From the NCBI GenBank assembly GCA_037178855.1, contig JASJZC010000005.1, positions 7,874,001-7,938,000 of the forward strand: a DNA stretch of 64,000 bases, in the 5' to 3' direction. Origin of the DNA: Oscheius sp. JU75 (taxonomy: Eukaryota > Nematoda > Chromadorea > Rhabditida > Rhabditidae). The position numbers were made by a program, and so were the translations under genes. Positions 42,610 to 54,162 of this stretch are shown here, piece by piece. The number at the start of each line of letters is the position of its first letter. Position 1 is the first letter of the stretch. Below the pieces are notes generated by a model, which worked only from the letters and a program-made list of their open reading frames with translations, was not told where the DNA came from and did no database searches.

Positions 42610-44740
42610 GAAACAAAGCTGTCGCATAACTTTTGGTCATCGCTCTTCGTTCCGAAATATCGGTATGTCGATCGACAGGTATATAATTTCTGAATTGTTT
42701 GTATATCATTTTCAGAGTAGCTTTTTTTCCGGTTGCCCTTTGAGATTAAACTGTTTTGCTACTACATTCGTCGACAAAGCCTCTTTTTGCCGCTTGACAA
42801 CAGCCTAATCGTCCCAGTCTGCCTCGGTTACCATTTCTGATCCACGTCGTCCCTTTTAAATGCTCTGTATTCTAATCCAGAACACTGTCCACGTTTCCGC
42901 TCGGCTATCCTCTACCTGTTTCTGTCCTCTACCTGCCATCATCATCTGTCCGCAATTGGAAATGACTCTCGCCCAAAATCCGGTTATGTCCGAGTCTGCC
43001 TATGGTATATTCCCTCGACGAGTTATTTAAAAACTGCCGTCTCTTTTTCCCTCGTCTCGCATTTCAGTCCCAGTTCTAATCTCTGCTGATCTGCTCGTCC
43101 CTAGGATGTCCTCATAGAGATAAACAATAGACATTTCGAATCCGTGAAAACAAGCATGATGGCTACCTTGAATGATGGTCGTCCTCGTAGTGCGTAAACA
43201 GAGTCTCGCTTTCAGCTATTCATAGAGATCAGTTTCGGTTGTTTGTAAGCAACACATATTTTGATGCGACGAACAACTGTTAATCCTTCTCCCCTCGCTT
43301 TCTGATCCAATGATCGACAAAGTCTCTCAAAATACAAAACAATCTTTGATATGAAGGAGGAGGATAGTCTGGAAATCGAAAAATCAACTAGGTACAGAAG
43401 GTTTCAGACGGGTCAAAAAGTTCTGCATGTTTAGCTAAGTCAAAATGTTAAACAATTGACACACCTTTCGCATGTAATTGAGTACGCAATCAGAGGTAAA
43501 GTCAGAACTACTGTTTCACAGTCGGGTCTTTATATTGCCCTAAAGTGATTTGTACTCAATCAAGTTTAACTGCCATTGTGACGAGGGAATTGTGCCGAGA
43601 GAGCTATCAGTTCCTGGTTGATTTTACTGAATCGCTTTTAAATTTAGGGTCCTATCAAAGTTTCAATGTTTGTTTTTGACTGGAGAACGGTACAGCTCGA
43701 AATGTGTCTGCTCCTATGCTTTTATTCTAAAATCCATGTTTTGCCAAGCGAAGCACACAAACTTTCCTTAAGTAGTCTAAGTAACTTTCCTTAAGCAGGA
43801 AACACGTCTAGACCAAATTTGTTCCTGAATTGGTTTTAATCAATATTGTTAGATCCTAAAAACGGTTATGGGATTCGTTGAAAAGTACCAATAATTCGGT
43901 TATTGATGCGGTAGTTATTGCGTTAGCTTTTCAATAGACTAGTCAGCTATGCTTTCCCGAGACGGGGAGGCAACTTGTTTAGATGAGACGATAGGGTGAT
44001 CATCGTTGTTATTCCAGACGCATGTTTTGATTTAGCCGAAAGTTTAAACCGAGTGCTGAACTGAGTCATCGAAGCAAATGAATATCTGAACGAGTACAAA
44101 TCTTTTTGAATGTCTTTTAGTGTTAAAGGTGCGAATCGGCGCCGACTATCCATCACAATTTGCCCTTTGGCCCGTTCTGCCGTGAACACTTGGCACGCGA
44201 ACAGTTGGCTCAAAAAAGGCTTTTGACCGATTTTGGAGGGATTTCAAGATTGAAAACTACTGAAAATTGACTGATTGCTACCGGAAGCTTCGATGCTTAA
44301 AATCCATGCCAGCTGATCTTGCACAAAGTGTGAAAATCACGTCTTTACTACGCTGAAGAGAGGTGCGGCTGACGGCAGAGCATTTGTTGTCGAAACATTA
44401 CACACTCTTTTTGTCCAAGTCCATGGAGAGATGCTGTCTGTTTTCTCATCTCCTTTAGCACTCTTTGCCTTACTGTTTTGTTTCAGGGAATGTTCTGGAA
44501 AAAGATGTACTCTGGCCCTGGGGCGGACGGAGACGCCCCGTTTCAAAATTGTTTGTTGTTTTCCTCGTCTTGTTTTTGCTCATGGGACCGCCGACAAATG
44601 TCCCATATAACCCTCCCCATCGCGGACCACAACAGCAGTCAAAGCCGGAGCGGCCCCAGAGTGCGGTTGCTCTTCTGGAGCTCTCCTTTACTTTCACCTT
44701 TCTCTGAATTTTTGTCCTACCTTCGCCAACTTATGAAGTC
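42610..44740. promoter_or_regulatory. Long 5' intergenic region of the LEA-like gene
   Basis: About 2.1 kb without a supported gene; the minus-strand frame at 43947-44213 has no splice or family support. The size is larger than most spacers here, so it probably holds the regulatory region of the LEA-like gene. No specific transcription-factor site is claimed. Confidence 0.3.
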
Positions 44741-44749
44741 TTTCCAGAA
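44741..44749 (+). promoter_or_regulatory. Likely SL trans-splice acceptor of the LEA-like gene
   Basis: TCTTTCCAG/AA directly precedes the ATG at 44750, a strong 3' splice consensus with no donor evident just upstream: the typical signature of trans-spliced leader addition in rhabditids. It also supports the chosen start. Confidence 0.55.
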
Positions 44750-47700
44750 ATGCGATTGTTTCTATTTACTGCACTACTATTGGCACTGCTCTGCCTAGTG
44801 TCAGGAGCTTCCATTCAGGTGGGGTTTTTGTCTGATACTCTCCCGAGACTTTAAAATGTGGCGGACAGCGCGGCACAGAAAAAGCTGGCAGCTGCTTGAC
44901 CGCATGAAAAACCGCCAACAATCAGGATCTGGATGGCGATGAGTCATCTTACATTAGCTTTGCAGTCTTTGATTTAGGCCTTTCTGATCTGAAACTTATA
45001 GTAAAACTCGAAGTTCAGAGTCTGGAAGTTTTTTTTAACACCCTCCAAACATTTTGAACTAAGATAACCACAGACGCCTCAGATTTGAGAGCATGAATTC
45101 GTTACTAGGTCTGGAAAAAAAACCACTGAGGATCCATTTTCCATCGCGGCGGTCTTGAACTGCCAGAACGAATAGCACATAAACTTTACTGAATTCTAAT
45201 GTTTTCAGAGGCGAGACACAGAGGACCACTCCCGAGTTGCCGAAGAAATCGGTAGGTTTTAAAGCCTTCCCTAATTCGCATCATCTTGGGTGAAAATGTC
45301 CGCGTATCGCATCCTTTTCATTATTGACATCTTTGAATTTCATCACTCTCTCTTTTCCCCAATCCCAAGATATTAATTAGGGTATCTATGTCAAGGTCAC
45401 TAGGCTAGGGGGTGGTGAGGAGCATCTTTAGGAACAACTAAAGTAGTTGCTTACATAGAATCGTAGAAACGTGCCTGCTCATCACAACATGTTTTTGCTT
45501 TCAAATTCGTTGTGGCGAGCAGGCGCCAAATGCAGTTTCTTAGATGTTTAGATGAAGTCGGCGACGAAAGACGGTGTCAACGTGTGACTGTGAACAGTAG
45601 AAGAGAGCCGTTTTTCAATGGGAAATGCTGTGCAACCCTATCCGAACCACTGGCTCGAGATTTCACAGGACTCTCATTGGAAAACGATCATGTTTCAGTA
45701 GACAGTCAGGATACTGTAAAGAGTCTAAAAAAATTTGGACCAAAACTGTACAGTATCCTGTCTATGCAGTGTTAGAAACGAATCTGGCAGTGTGATAGTA
45801 GTTGGGGCCTCCGTTTTTCAGTGTCATCGCTTGGCATGAACTTGTCATGAGAATGGCGTGAAACGGAGCAGCTGGAATGGTTTGAACCTATAACAGACTC
45901 ACCGAATGACATAGTCTATTCAAGTAACATCCTCTAATAGCAATTTTTCCATCCAGAAACCCACATGCAACCTGTGAAAACCTATGTCTACACGGCGACG
46001 GGACAATTCGTGAACACGCTAGGTAAAGGCATGGCTTATGTAACCAACACTAAGAGCTTCCTCACCCCCAATTGAATAAGTTGCAGCACCTCGCACACTC
46101 CGGGTAGTTGCCACCTTGAATGAACAGCTTGAGCGAGAGAAGAGGGGCGATGAGGGTCAGGAATATGACTGGAATGAGTCGGCTGACCGTCAGCCAAACT
46201 GGGAACAGCCGCCTCTCCGGCAGGAGGAAGTCTATGCTCCCGTAGAGGTACCCGAAGCGCCAGCGGACATGCGGGATCAGTCCGACTACCAGCAGGGACG
46301 GATTTTGAGCTCTGAGGATGAACAGAGAAGACGAGAGGACTGGATGAGACGGTGTAAGAAGAAGCAAGAGTTCCGTCAGCAGCCGGAAGAAAGCCGTCCA
46401 GCCCCTCCTAGAAGAAATTGTCGTCCTCAGGCTCGTTTCGATCCTCCTAGACCTGAGCCTCCTCGTCCTGAACCCTGTCAAATGCAGCAGCCGAGTCCTT
46501 GTCAGATGGAGCAGCAGCCGAGTCCATGCCAGACTCCCTGTCAACAGTATGCTCCCTGTCAGCAACAGCAGCAACCATCTCCCTGTCAGGAACAACAGGT
46601 TCAACAGCCGCAGCAGCCTTCTCCCTGTCAACAGTACCAGCAACCGTCCCCCTGTGCTCAGGCTCCCCCACCGCCACCTCCTCCCCAGGAGACCAGACGC
46701 AGCAACTGTCGTAACAGGTCGAGACAGCCAGCTCAGAACCAAGAGGCTGCTCCTGGACCTTGTCTACCTGCTCCAGCCGATTGGCCTCAATATCCAAGAT
46801 ATCCTGAGGGAGAAGAGCCGAGAAATGATGGTCAACAGCCTCAGCAGCAACAGCAGCTCTCGTACCCTCAGGGACAGATCAACGCTCAAGCTTACCTCCG
46901 AGAGGAACAGAGACCCCAACGTAGTCCGGAAGGTGCTCAGAGAAGCGTTAAGATAGAGCATAGTGACTTTTCCCAAGTTGAGACAGTACGCGTAGCTAGG
47001 GCCGCTGCTCCACCTTGTGACTCGGATAAAGAGTGTCCGGTTTCAGTTGACGATGTCGAGAAGGTACAGGAATTCATGTACAAGACCAAGAAGGACGCTG
47101 GAGAAGTTGCTGGTGAGCAGCGTGCCATTAATCCCCCTCTCTTTTGCATTACATTTCAAAATTCTATCAATTTTTTGAGTCCCACCTAATGATAATTTCT
47201 CTCTAGCCACTGTCGCTCCCGGAGTTCGTGACGAATACCACAGGGCTGCTGAACAAGCCGGTAATTGAGTTGTGCCTTGACATGACAATTTAGACAGTAG
47301 CTCACTATCTTGATTTTCGCACTTGGAGACAGACCAGCAATCGAACTTTTAGGTGAGAATGCCGGAGACAAAGCTTCTGATGCTGCTACACACGCTAAAC
47401 TGGCTGGACAAAATGCCGCTGCCGCTGCTGGTGAGGGGATTATTGACTCGGAAACTTTCAATGACAATTCAGGAGACGCCGCTGAGGCTGCCAAGCTGAA
47501 GGGACAGGCTGCTATTCAAGATGCTAAGGAAGCTGCCGGTAAGTGGTAGTTTTGAAGTTTGAAAGTCTTATCATATTGGGGAACAGATGACACGAAAAAT
47601 TTGTATTGAGGCACTTTAAATCACAATCCACAACAAAACAATTCATGAACGTTCGGATCATGCTGAAGACTAGAATCCTACATGCCACTGCAAGCTCTAA

Positions 47701-50700
47701 TCATTTGTTTTTTAGGAGCTGCTGCCGAAGCCGCTAAGCAAAAGGCTGCTGCTGGAATTGAGAGCGTGAAAGAGACTGCTTCCGATGTTGCTGATGCCGC
47801 CAAGGAGAAGGGGCAGGAAGCCGTTGATGCTGCCGGAAACGCTGTTGAGGCTGTCAAGGAGACTGGAAAAGAAGCTGCTGCTGCCGCTGGTGACGCTGCT
47901 GAAGCTGCCAGAAGAAAGGGAGAGGCTGCTGTCGGAGCTGCTGGTCAGGCCATCAGTGAGTCTTGTGCTAACACAAAATACAGGAAGTTTATCAGGCAAT
48001 GCTGCTGAATCCGCCAAGGAAACCGCTGTCAATGCCGGTGAAGCTGTTGCTGACACCGCCAAAGCCGGATACCACAAGGCTGGAGAAGTCGCCCATGATG
48101 CCGCCGACGCCGTCCACCGCGGCGCTCAGGCTGTTGCTTCCGGAGCCGCAACTGCCGCCAACAAAACCGTCGAGGGAGCCAAGACTGCCGGATACGTCGC
48201 CGTTGGAACCGTTGTTGCCGGAGCCGAGAAGACTGGAGAGTTGGCTGGAAAGGCCGGAGAGGCTGTCGGTATGTCAACCTACCTCTAATTCCTAGTTTAT
48301 ACTTTAATTCGTACGCATATACAGTAACCAAGCCAGCTCAAAGATAGTCTAAAAAGGGAAATCGTGTGGTAGCAAGATCCTTAGGTTTTACAAAAGTGGG
48401 TATAGGTGATGCCGCGGTTGCCGTTAAAGACAAGGCAGTTGCCGGCGCTGAAGCTGTCGGAGATGCTGCCGGAACTGCCTATAACAAGACAAAGGAAACA
48501 GCCGCTGAGGCTGCAGAAGCTGCAGGTATGATTAGTCTAGATTGATTACCGTAATAGCTATAAGAATTACTTTGGAATTGAAAACCACACAAAGCTTTGA
48601 AAAGTCTTGATGCTAATATTTGCTAGAAAAAAGTTCGGACCACAATACACTGGCACCTAGCGAAAACAGTTCTGGCAAGAACTCTTAAATGGGAAAACGA
48701 GCAGGAGATCCTATGTCTAACCACGGGTGTTTATGTTTTGAGCACTCAGACTGGATTAACAGCTGCACGCTTACTAAGCACCTTTTTTGTTCAGGAGACG
48801 CTGCTGTTGCCGCCAAGGATAAGGCCGTTGAAGGAGCCAACACTCTTGGAAGCGTCGTGACTGGTGCCGCTGTCGCTGTTAAGGACACCGCAGTCTCTGC
48901 TGGAGAGACCGTCGTTGAGGGTGTCAAGACCGTCGGAGGAGCCATTCGTGACGGAGCTGTCGCTGCTGGAAATGCTGTTGGTAAGTCGCGGCTCCTAATC
49001 GCTTGCATTGCTTGCTAGGTAACGCCGCTGTTGCGGTCAAAGACGGGGTTGTGACGGCTGGAGTGAAGACAGCCGAATGGGTGACTGGTGCCGGAGAGGC
49101 TGTTGCCGAGAAGGCTCACGAGGTCAAGGAAACCGCTAAGATTACTGCTGAGGTCACTGCCAAGAAGACTGGACAGCTGAAGGATGATGCTGCCCAGAGA
49201 CTCGATGAAGCCAAGGCCGAAGTCAGGAACAGAGTTGAGCGTGTCGAACGTGGCATCTTCTCTTCCGCTTCTGATGATGCCAAGGAAGCTGGAGATAACG
49301 CCGCCTCTGCTGCCAAGAAGGCTGGAAACACCATTGCTAACAAGGCCAAAGAAGCCAAGGACGAGATCACCGACAAAAGGAAGAGAAGTATCTTCGGCTC
49401 TGCCTCTGATGACGCCAAGGAAGCTGGAGACAACGCCGCCTCTGCTGCCAAGAAGGCTGGAAACACCATTGCTGACAAGGCCAAAGAAGCCAAGGACGAG
49501 ATCACTAGCCGCAAGAGACGTGGACTTTTTTCTTCTTCTGCCTCTGATGATGCCAAGGAAGCTGGACAGGATGCTGCTGATGCCGCCAAGAAAGCTGGAA
49601 GCACTATTTCTGAAAAAGCCAAGGAGGCCAAGGACGAGATCACCAGCAGAATGAGACGCAGCATTTTCGGATCAGCCTCTGACGACGCCGAAGACGCTGG
49701 AAATGAAGCCGCGTCTGCTGCCAAGAAGGCCGGAAACACCATTGCTGACAAGGCCAAGGAAGCCAAAGACGAGATCACTAGCCGCAAGAGACGTGGACTT
49801 TTCTCCTCTTCCGCCTCTGATGATGCTCAGGATGCCAAGGACAAGGCTGCTGCTGCTGCTGAGAAGGGTGCTGAAGATGTCAAGGAGAAGGCTGGAGAGG
49901 CTAAGGAGGACGCTAAGGAGAAGGGAAATGCCATCGTTGAGGGAGCCAAGAGTGTCGGAAACACCATTGCTGAGAAGGCCAAGGATGCTAAAGACTCTGT
50001 TACTGGGATCTTCTCCTCATCTGCCAAGAGTGACGCTGAGGAAGCCAAGGACAAGGCCACTTCCGCTGCCGAGAAGGCCAAAGATGGAGCTGGAGAAGCC
50101 AAGGACAAGCTGGTCGAAGGAGCCAAGAATGCCGGTGAGGAGATCAAGATTAAGGCTGGAGAGGCTAAGGATGTTGTCAAGAGCCGTGTCGAACGTGACT
50201 ATAACACCGAAGAGAAGCTCTCTGATGCCAAAGACAAGATTGCCGAGGGAGTCAGAAATGCCGGTGACAGAATTCAGGACAAAGCTCAAGAGACCAAGAA
50301 CGCCATCAAGGAGAAGACCAAAAGGAGCATCTTCGGCTCTGCCTCTGACGACGCCAAGAACGCTGGAAACGAGGCTGCTGATGCCGCCAAAAAGGCCGGT
50401 AGCACCATTGCCGACAAGGCCAAGGAGGCTAAGGATGAGATTACCAGTCGCAAGCGGCGTGGACTCTTTTCTTCTTCGGCCTCTGATGATGCGAAAGAAG
50501 CTGGTCAAGACGCTGCCGACGCGGCCAAGAAAGCTGGTAGCACGATTGCGGACAAAGCCAAGGAAGCCAAGGACGAGATCACCAACAGAATGAGAAGAAG
50601 CATCTTCGGTTCCGCTTCTGATGATGCCAAGGACGCTGGAAATGAGGCTGCTGATGCCGCTAAGAAGGCTGGAAACACCATTGCTGACAAGGCCAAGGAA

Positions 50701-52105
50701 GCCAAGAACGAGATCACCAGCAGACGCAGAAGAGAAGCCGGACTTGGGTTCTCCGTCGACTCGATCAGGGAAGATGCTGCCGGACCCGCAGAGCATGTTG
50801 TCGACAGCACCAAAAAGGTTGGAGATGCAGGAGTTTTCAACACCCGTGAAGAAGCTGAACAGGCCCTGAAGCAGCAGAGAGACCGCAACACCCGTGAGAC
50901 AGAGCTCGGAAGAAGAATCACCAATGGATTCGACGACACCGTTCAGGGAGCCCGCAACCTTGGAAGTAACGTCGCTGAGGGAGTCGGAAACGCTGGTCAG
51001 GCTGTCTACGATGGCGGACGCACTGCTGGACACTATCTTGCCAACAAGGCCGAGAACATCAAGGATGCCGTTGTCAACAGAATGAGACGGGCTGCCCTGG
51101 AAGGAACGACCATCGAAGAGACAGGTAAGAGCCTCGAGCAAAAAGCAAAAGAGGCAAAGGATGCTGTCAAGGAAAGAACTGGCAGATCCGCCTGTCTCTC
51201 CTGTGACACTGTCCTCGATGATGCGGTCGATGACTCTGTTGTTCCAGAAAACGAGTCACTCAGGATGAAGCGTGGACTTTTTTCTTCTTCTGCCTCTGAT
51301 GATGCCAAGGAAGCCGGACAGGATGCTGCTGATGCCGCCAAGAAGGCTGGAAACACCATTGCTAACAAGGCCAAAGAAGCCAAAGACGAGATCACCGACA
51401 AAAGGAAGAGAAGCATCTTCGGCTCTGCCTCTAACGACGCCAAGGAAGCTGGGGACAACGCCGCCTCTGCTGCCAAGAAGGCTGGAAACACCATTGCTGA
51501 CAAGGCCAAAGAAGCCAAAGATGAGATCACCGACAGAAGGAAGAGAAGCATCTTCGGCTCTGCCTCTGACGATGCCAAGGAAGCTGGACAGGATGCTGCT
51601 GATGCTGCCAAGAAAGCTGGAAGCACCATTTCTCAAAAGGCCAAGGAGGCCAAGGACGAGATCACCAGCAGAATGAGACGAGGACTCTTCTCATCTTCTG
51701 CCTCTGATGAGACGAGGAGGAGGCGAGGACTTTTCGGCAACTCGGCTGCTGATGATGCTGCCGAAGCCAAAGATTCTGCAGCCTCTGCAGCAAACAAAAC
51801 GGGCGAGAACGTCAAAGATGCCGCTGGTAAGCGGTAGAGCAACTGTGAACTGTAGACACTAGTGGGCAATATGTTGTGCTCTAGAAGACTCTGTGTAATC
51901 CATCCTAGTATCTGTAGCTCACACACTCCTGACACTTGTTTTCGTTTACTGAAGACCAGTTTTTCAGGTGATGCGGCAGACTGGACTGGCGACAGACTCA
52001 ACGATGCTCGCAACGCCGTCGGTGAGTTGAAAACCATGAACTGGGGAAAACCAAACTGTTGCAGGAAATACGCTCAAGAAGGCCGGCGAGACCATCCACG
52101 AGTAA
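44750..52105 (+). CDS. Secreted LEA-like repeat polyprotein with tetrabasic cleavage sites
   Basis: Fourteen exons by hand: 44750-44818, 45209-45251, 45957-46022, 46081-47112, 47207-47260, 47353-47430, 47473-47538, 47716-47955, 47996-48268, 48406-48525, 48795-48980, 49019-51826, 51968-52021, 52065-52105; total 5130 nt, 1709 codons plus stop. Exon 1 is a clear signal peptide (MRLFLFTALLLALLCLVSGA). Exon 4 is Pro/Gln/Cys-rich with repeated PSPCQ. Exons 5-11 are Ala/Lys/Glu helical repeats of group-3 LEA character (AAEAAKQKAAAGIESVKETA). Exon 12 has tandem units of 45 or 46 residues starting SIFGSASDDA or GLFSSSASDDA and ending AKEAKDEIT + KRKR, RKRR or RMRR. Nematode LEA-1 is the nearest known family. 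LEA proteins protect against desiccation; secretion and cleavage into unit peptides are inferred. Confidence 0.9.
49252..51726 (+). repeat. Tandem 135/138-bp coding repeats
   Basis: Unit boundaries (last base of the basic motif) fall at 49251, 49386, 49521, 49659, 49794, then 50325, 50460, 50598, 50733, then 51090, 51273, 51411, 51546, 51681 and 51726. Most intervals are exactly 135 or 138 bases. Divergent stretches (49795-50325, 50734-51273) separate three blocks. Units are highly similar in DNA as well as protein, pointing to recent amplification or gene conversion. Confidence 0.9.
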
Positions 52106-52109
52106 CGCT

Positions 52110-52700
52110 TGATACCACCATTTGAGGTTCTCAACAAACACACAATATCTTTTCGCATCAACATTTAATAATTTTCTGATCTGATAGTACTTCATCGCAT
52201 TTTCTTGATGTACATAATCGTGATAATGAAGCTTAAAATGGTTTGTTCAGTCTATTTCGGACAGAATATGGCATCTGGAAACTCAGCTGATACACAAGAG
52301 CCAAGTGTCAATAATCTTGTATTAGCCGTAAACGAAGTCAAAAAGCTTCATAGAAGCGCGAAAACTAATGACTTTTCAACAGACTAAAAGAAAAACGGAG
52401 GCTCAATGCAAGTTAGCATATGTTTTATGTGTGGAATTTCCCCCGTCGATCAGTGAAAGGATACATGAAAGAAAAATAGCTTCTAAATAATTGGTGGCGC
52501 TTGTTTGACCTTCTCAAACAGAAATACATTAAAACAATGGATAGAAAAGGTCATTCATTCGGATTTAGAAGACCAAAAACCTTCCAAAATGTACTCGTTC
52601 TTTTTCTTCCGCATAGAAATCTTCGGTCTTGTTATCGGAGAGAAAACACATTAACGCACCTGCACCAACACTTCAGTTTCCTACTTTACCACTACGCATG
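52110..52700. other. 3' region of the LEA-like gene, no further gene
   Basis: AT-rich; short open frames at 52205-52387 and 52501-52707 lack splice or family support. Confidence 0.35.
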
Positions 52701-52714
52701 TTACTGATCCCAGA

Positions 52715-53999
52715 ATGATTCGGCTCAACATCACCGGAACTTTTGAATTCAATGAGTCTGCCTATAACTATGCTCTGTTGTTCTCACAGACGGTCGGGAC
52801 TGCTCTTAATCTCTTCACACTGACTGTGATCTGGAGATATAGAGGATCTGAAATAGTCAGCTACCGAATACATTTGTTTCTTTACCAGGTAGTGGAGTGA
52901 TCAGCGCTTGCCAAAAATAGCTTCAGTTGTTCTCTTCTCTGTTAGATTTTGGGCTGGACACGATGACCCAGCTTGTATTTTTCTTTCCAGTAATGGGTGG
53001 CACAGTTCAAGGCTATTGGAGGACATGTTTCGGCTTGACTACTTTCCAAACATGGGTACTGTGCGTGTTCCCCAGTCTCACAAAATCACACATTTAGTGT
53101 GTCATGCTATCTTTTGCCGGCTTCTCCCTACACTTCATCATTCTAAGTCCACTGCTCTACAGATGGCAGATCATCTTGCCTCCAGATTCTATTTTGAAGT
53201 TTAAGGGGGAGAAATTAGAAACTCAAACATCGACAAGTTTCAGTCGCGAAGAGCACGACTTATCTATGAGGTCTTTCAAGCTGGTATCCCTACTCCCGCA
53301 ACGTTCTTTGCCATGTATATCTGCTACGTCAAGCAGGAAGAAGCTTTCAAGACGTATAAGCAGGCGGGCACTTTAGTGATTCAGCTTTTGTATTGTCAAT
53401 TGAGCTGAATTAATTTTGTTTTCAGCACTTTCCCTATCCCGACTACCACAAACTCGTCACAGTTGATGGCTTTTATGTTATAAATACTCGAGAGAACGTG
53501 CAAGTTGTCATCTACAACATTTACATAATCGCCTCAATCTGTTATCTCGCATAAATTACCAACTTACTTCTAAAAGTTCAGCTTTCCTGGTTATAGGAGC
53601 CATCTTCATGACATCCCACTCGATATCTATACTGGCTGAAAACGTCTGCCACATGAGCGAGAGGACTTTAAAACAACACAGACGTTTTTTGAAGAATATC
53701 GTTTTGCAGGTTGTTCGGGTCAAAGTTTCGATCACAAAAGTCTTAGGCCACGATGCCTATGCTCCTGATCGAGTTCCCCTTTGTCTATTGGATCATCTGC
53801 TGGTTCGTTGGGAGAACTTTCCCTGGACTTCAAGGTATTTTAATCTCTAAACTGTAGTAATGTTAGTCTGCTCAGATTTTAACAACTTCTCCGTTTGGTG
53901 TATGTGTATGCATGGCGCTTTCGGCTCATGCGTAGTCTTTTACTTGAATCCGTCTTATAGGAAATACGTGGTCGAAGGAATTCAAAGCCACTTAAAGTA
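52715..53999 (+). pseudogene. Serpentine chemoreceptor with an in-frame stop
   Basis: Starts MIRLNITGTFEFNESAYNYA with TM1 and WRYRGSEIVSYRIHLFLYQ. Spliced at TACCAG/GTAGTG to acceptor AGCTTCAG near 52922, giving LFSSLLDFGLDTMTQLVFFF and PVMGGTVQGYWRTCFGL (TM2-TM3). The frame then meets TAG near 53097 (SLTKSHI stop) but continues in the same frame with CVMLSFAGFSLHFIILSPL (TM4). Later pieces include LIYEVFQAGIPTPATFFAMY, MSERTLKQHRRFLKNIVLQ (the cytoplasmic motif of srh/sri receptors) and VLNPSYRKYVVEGIQSHLK-like C-terminal sequence. At least one more frame change is needed near 53215-53245. The gene is probably dead, recently. Confidence 0.6.
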
Positions 54000-54162
54000 G
54001 GTTCTGCTCCTGTTTTAAAGTCTTTTGGTTTCAGATGTTTTGACGTTCGTGAACCCTCAGCTCATATCGCGGTAATTGGAAACCCTTCTGGAACGAGTGC
54101 TGTTGGCAACAATAACTAAAACAGTTGATCTCCTTGAATCGAACACTTTATTGTGGTTACTT

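Noticed and set aside
46062-46742. Minus-strand 226-codon Leu/Arg/Thr-rich frame
   Set aside because: Shadow of the Gln/Pro/Cys repeat exon of the LEA-like gene.
49116-51636. Long antisense open frames (for example 374 codons at 50017-51141)
   Set aside because: They are the mirror of the repetitive, codon-biased LEA-like exon and have low-complexity Ser/Leu/Ala composition without splice or start context.
49252-51726. CRISPR-like or satellite array
   Set aside because: The periodicity is 135/138 bases, in frame and coding; units have no unique spacers.
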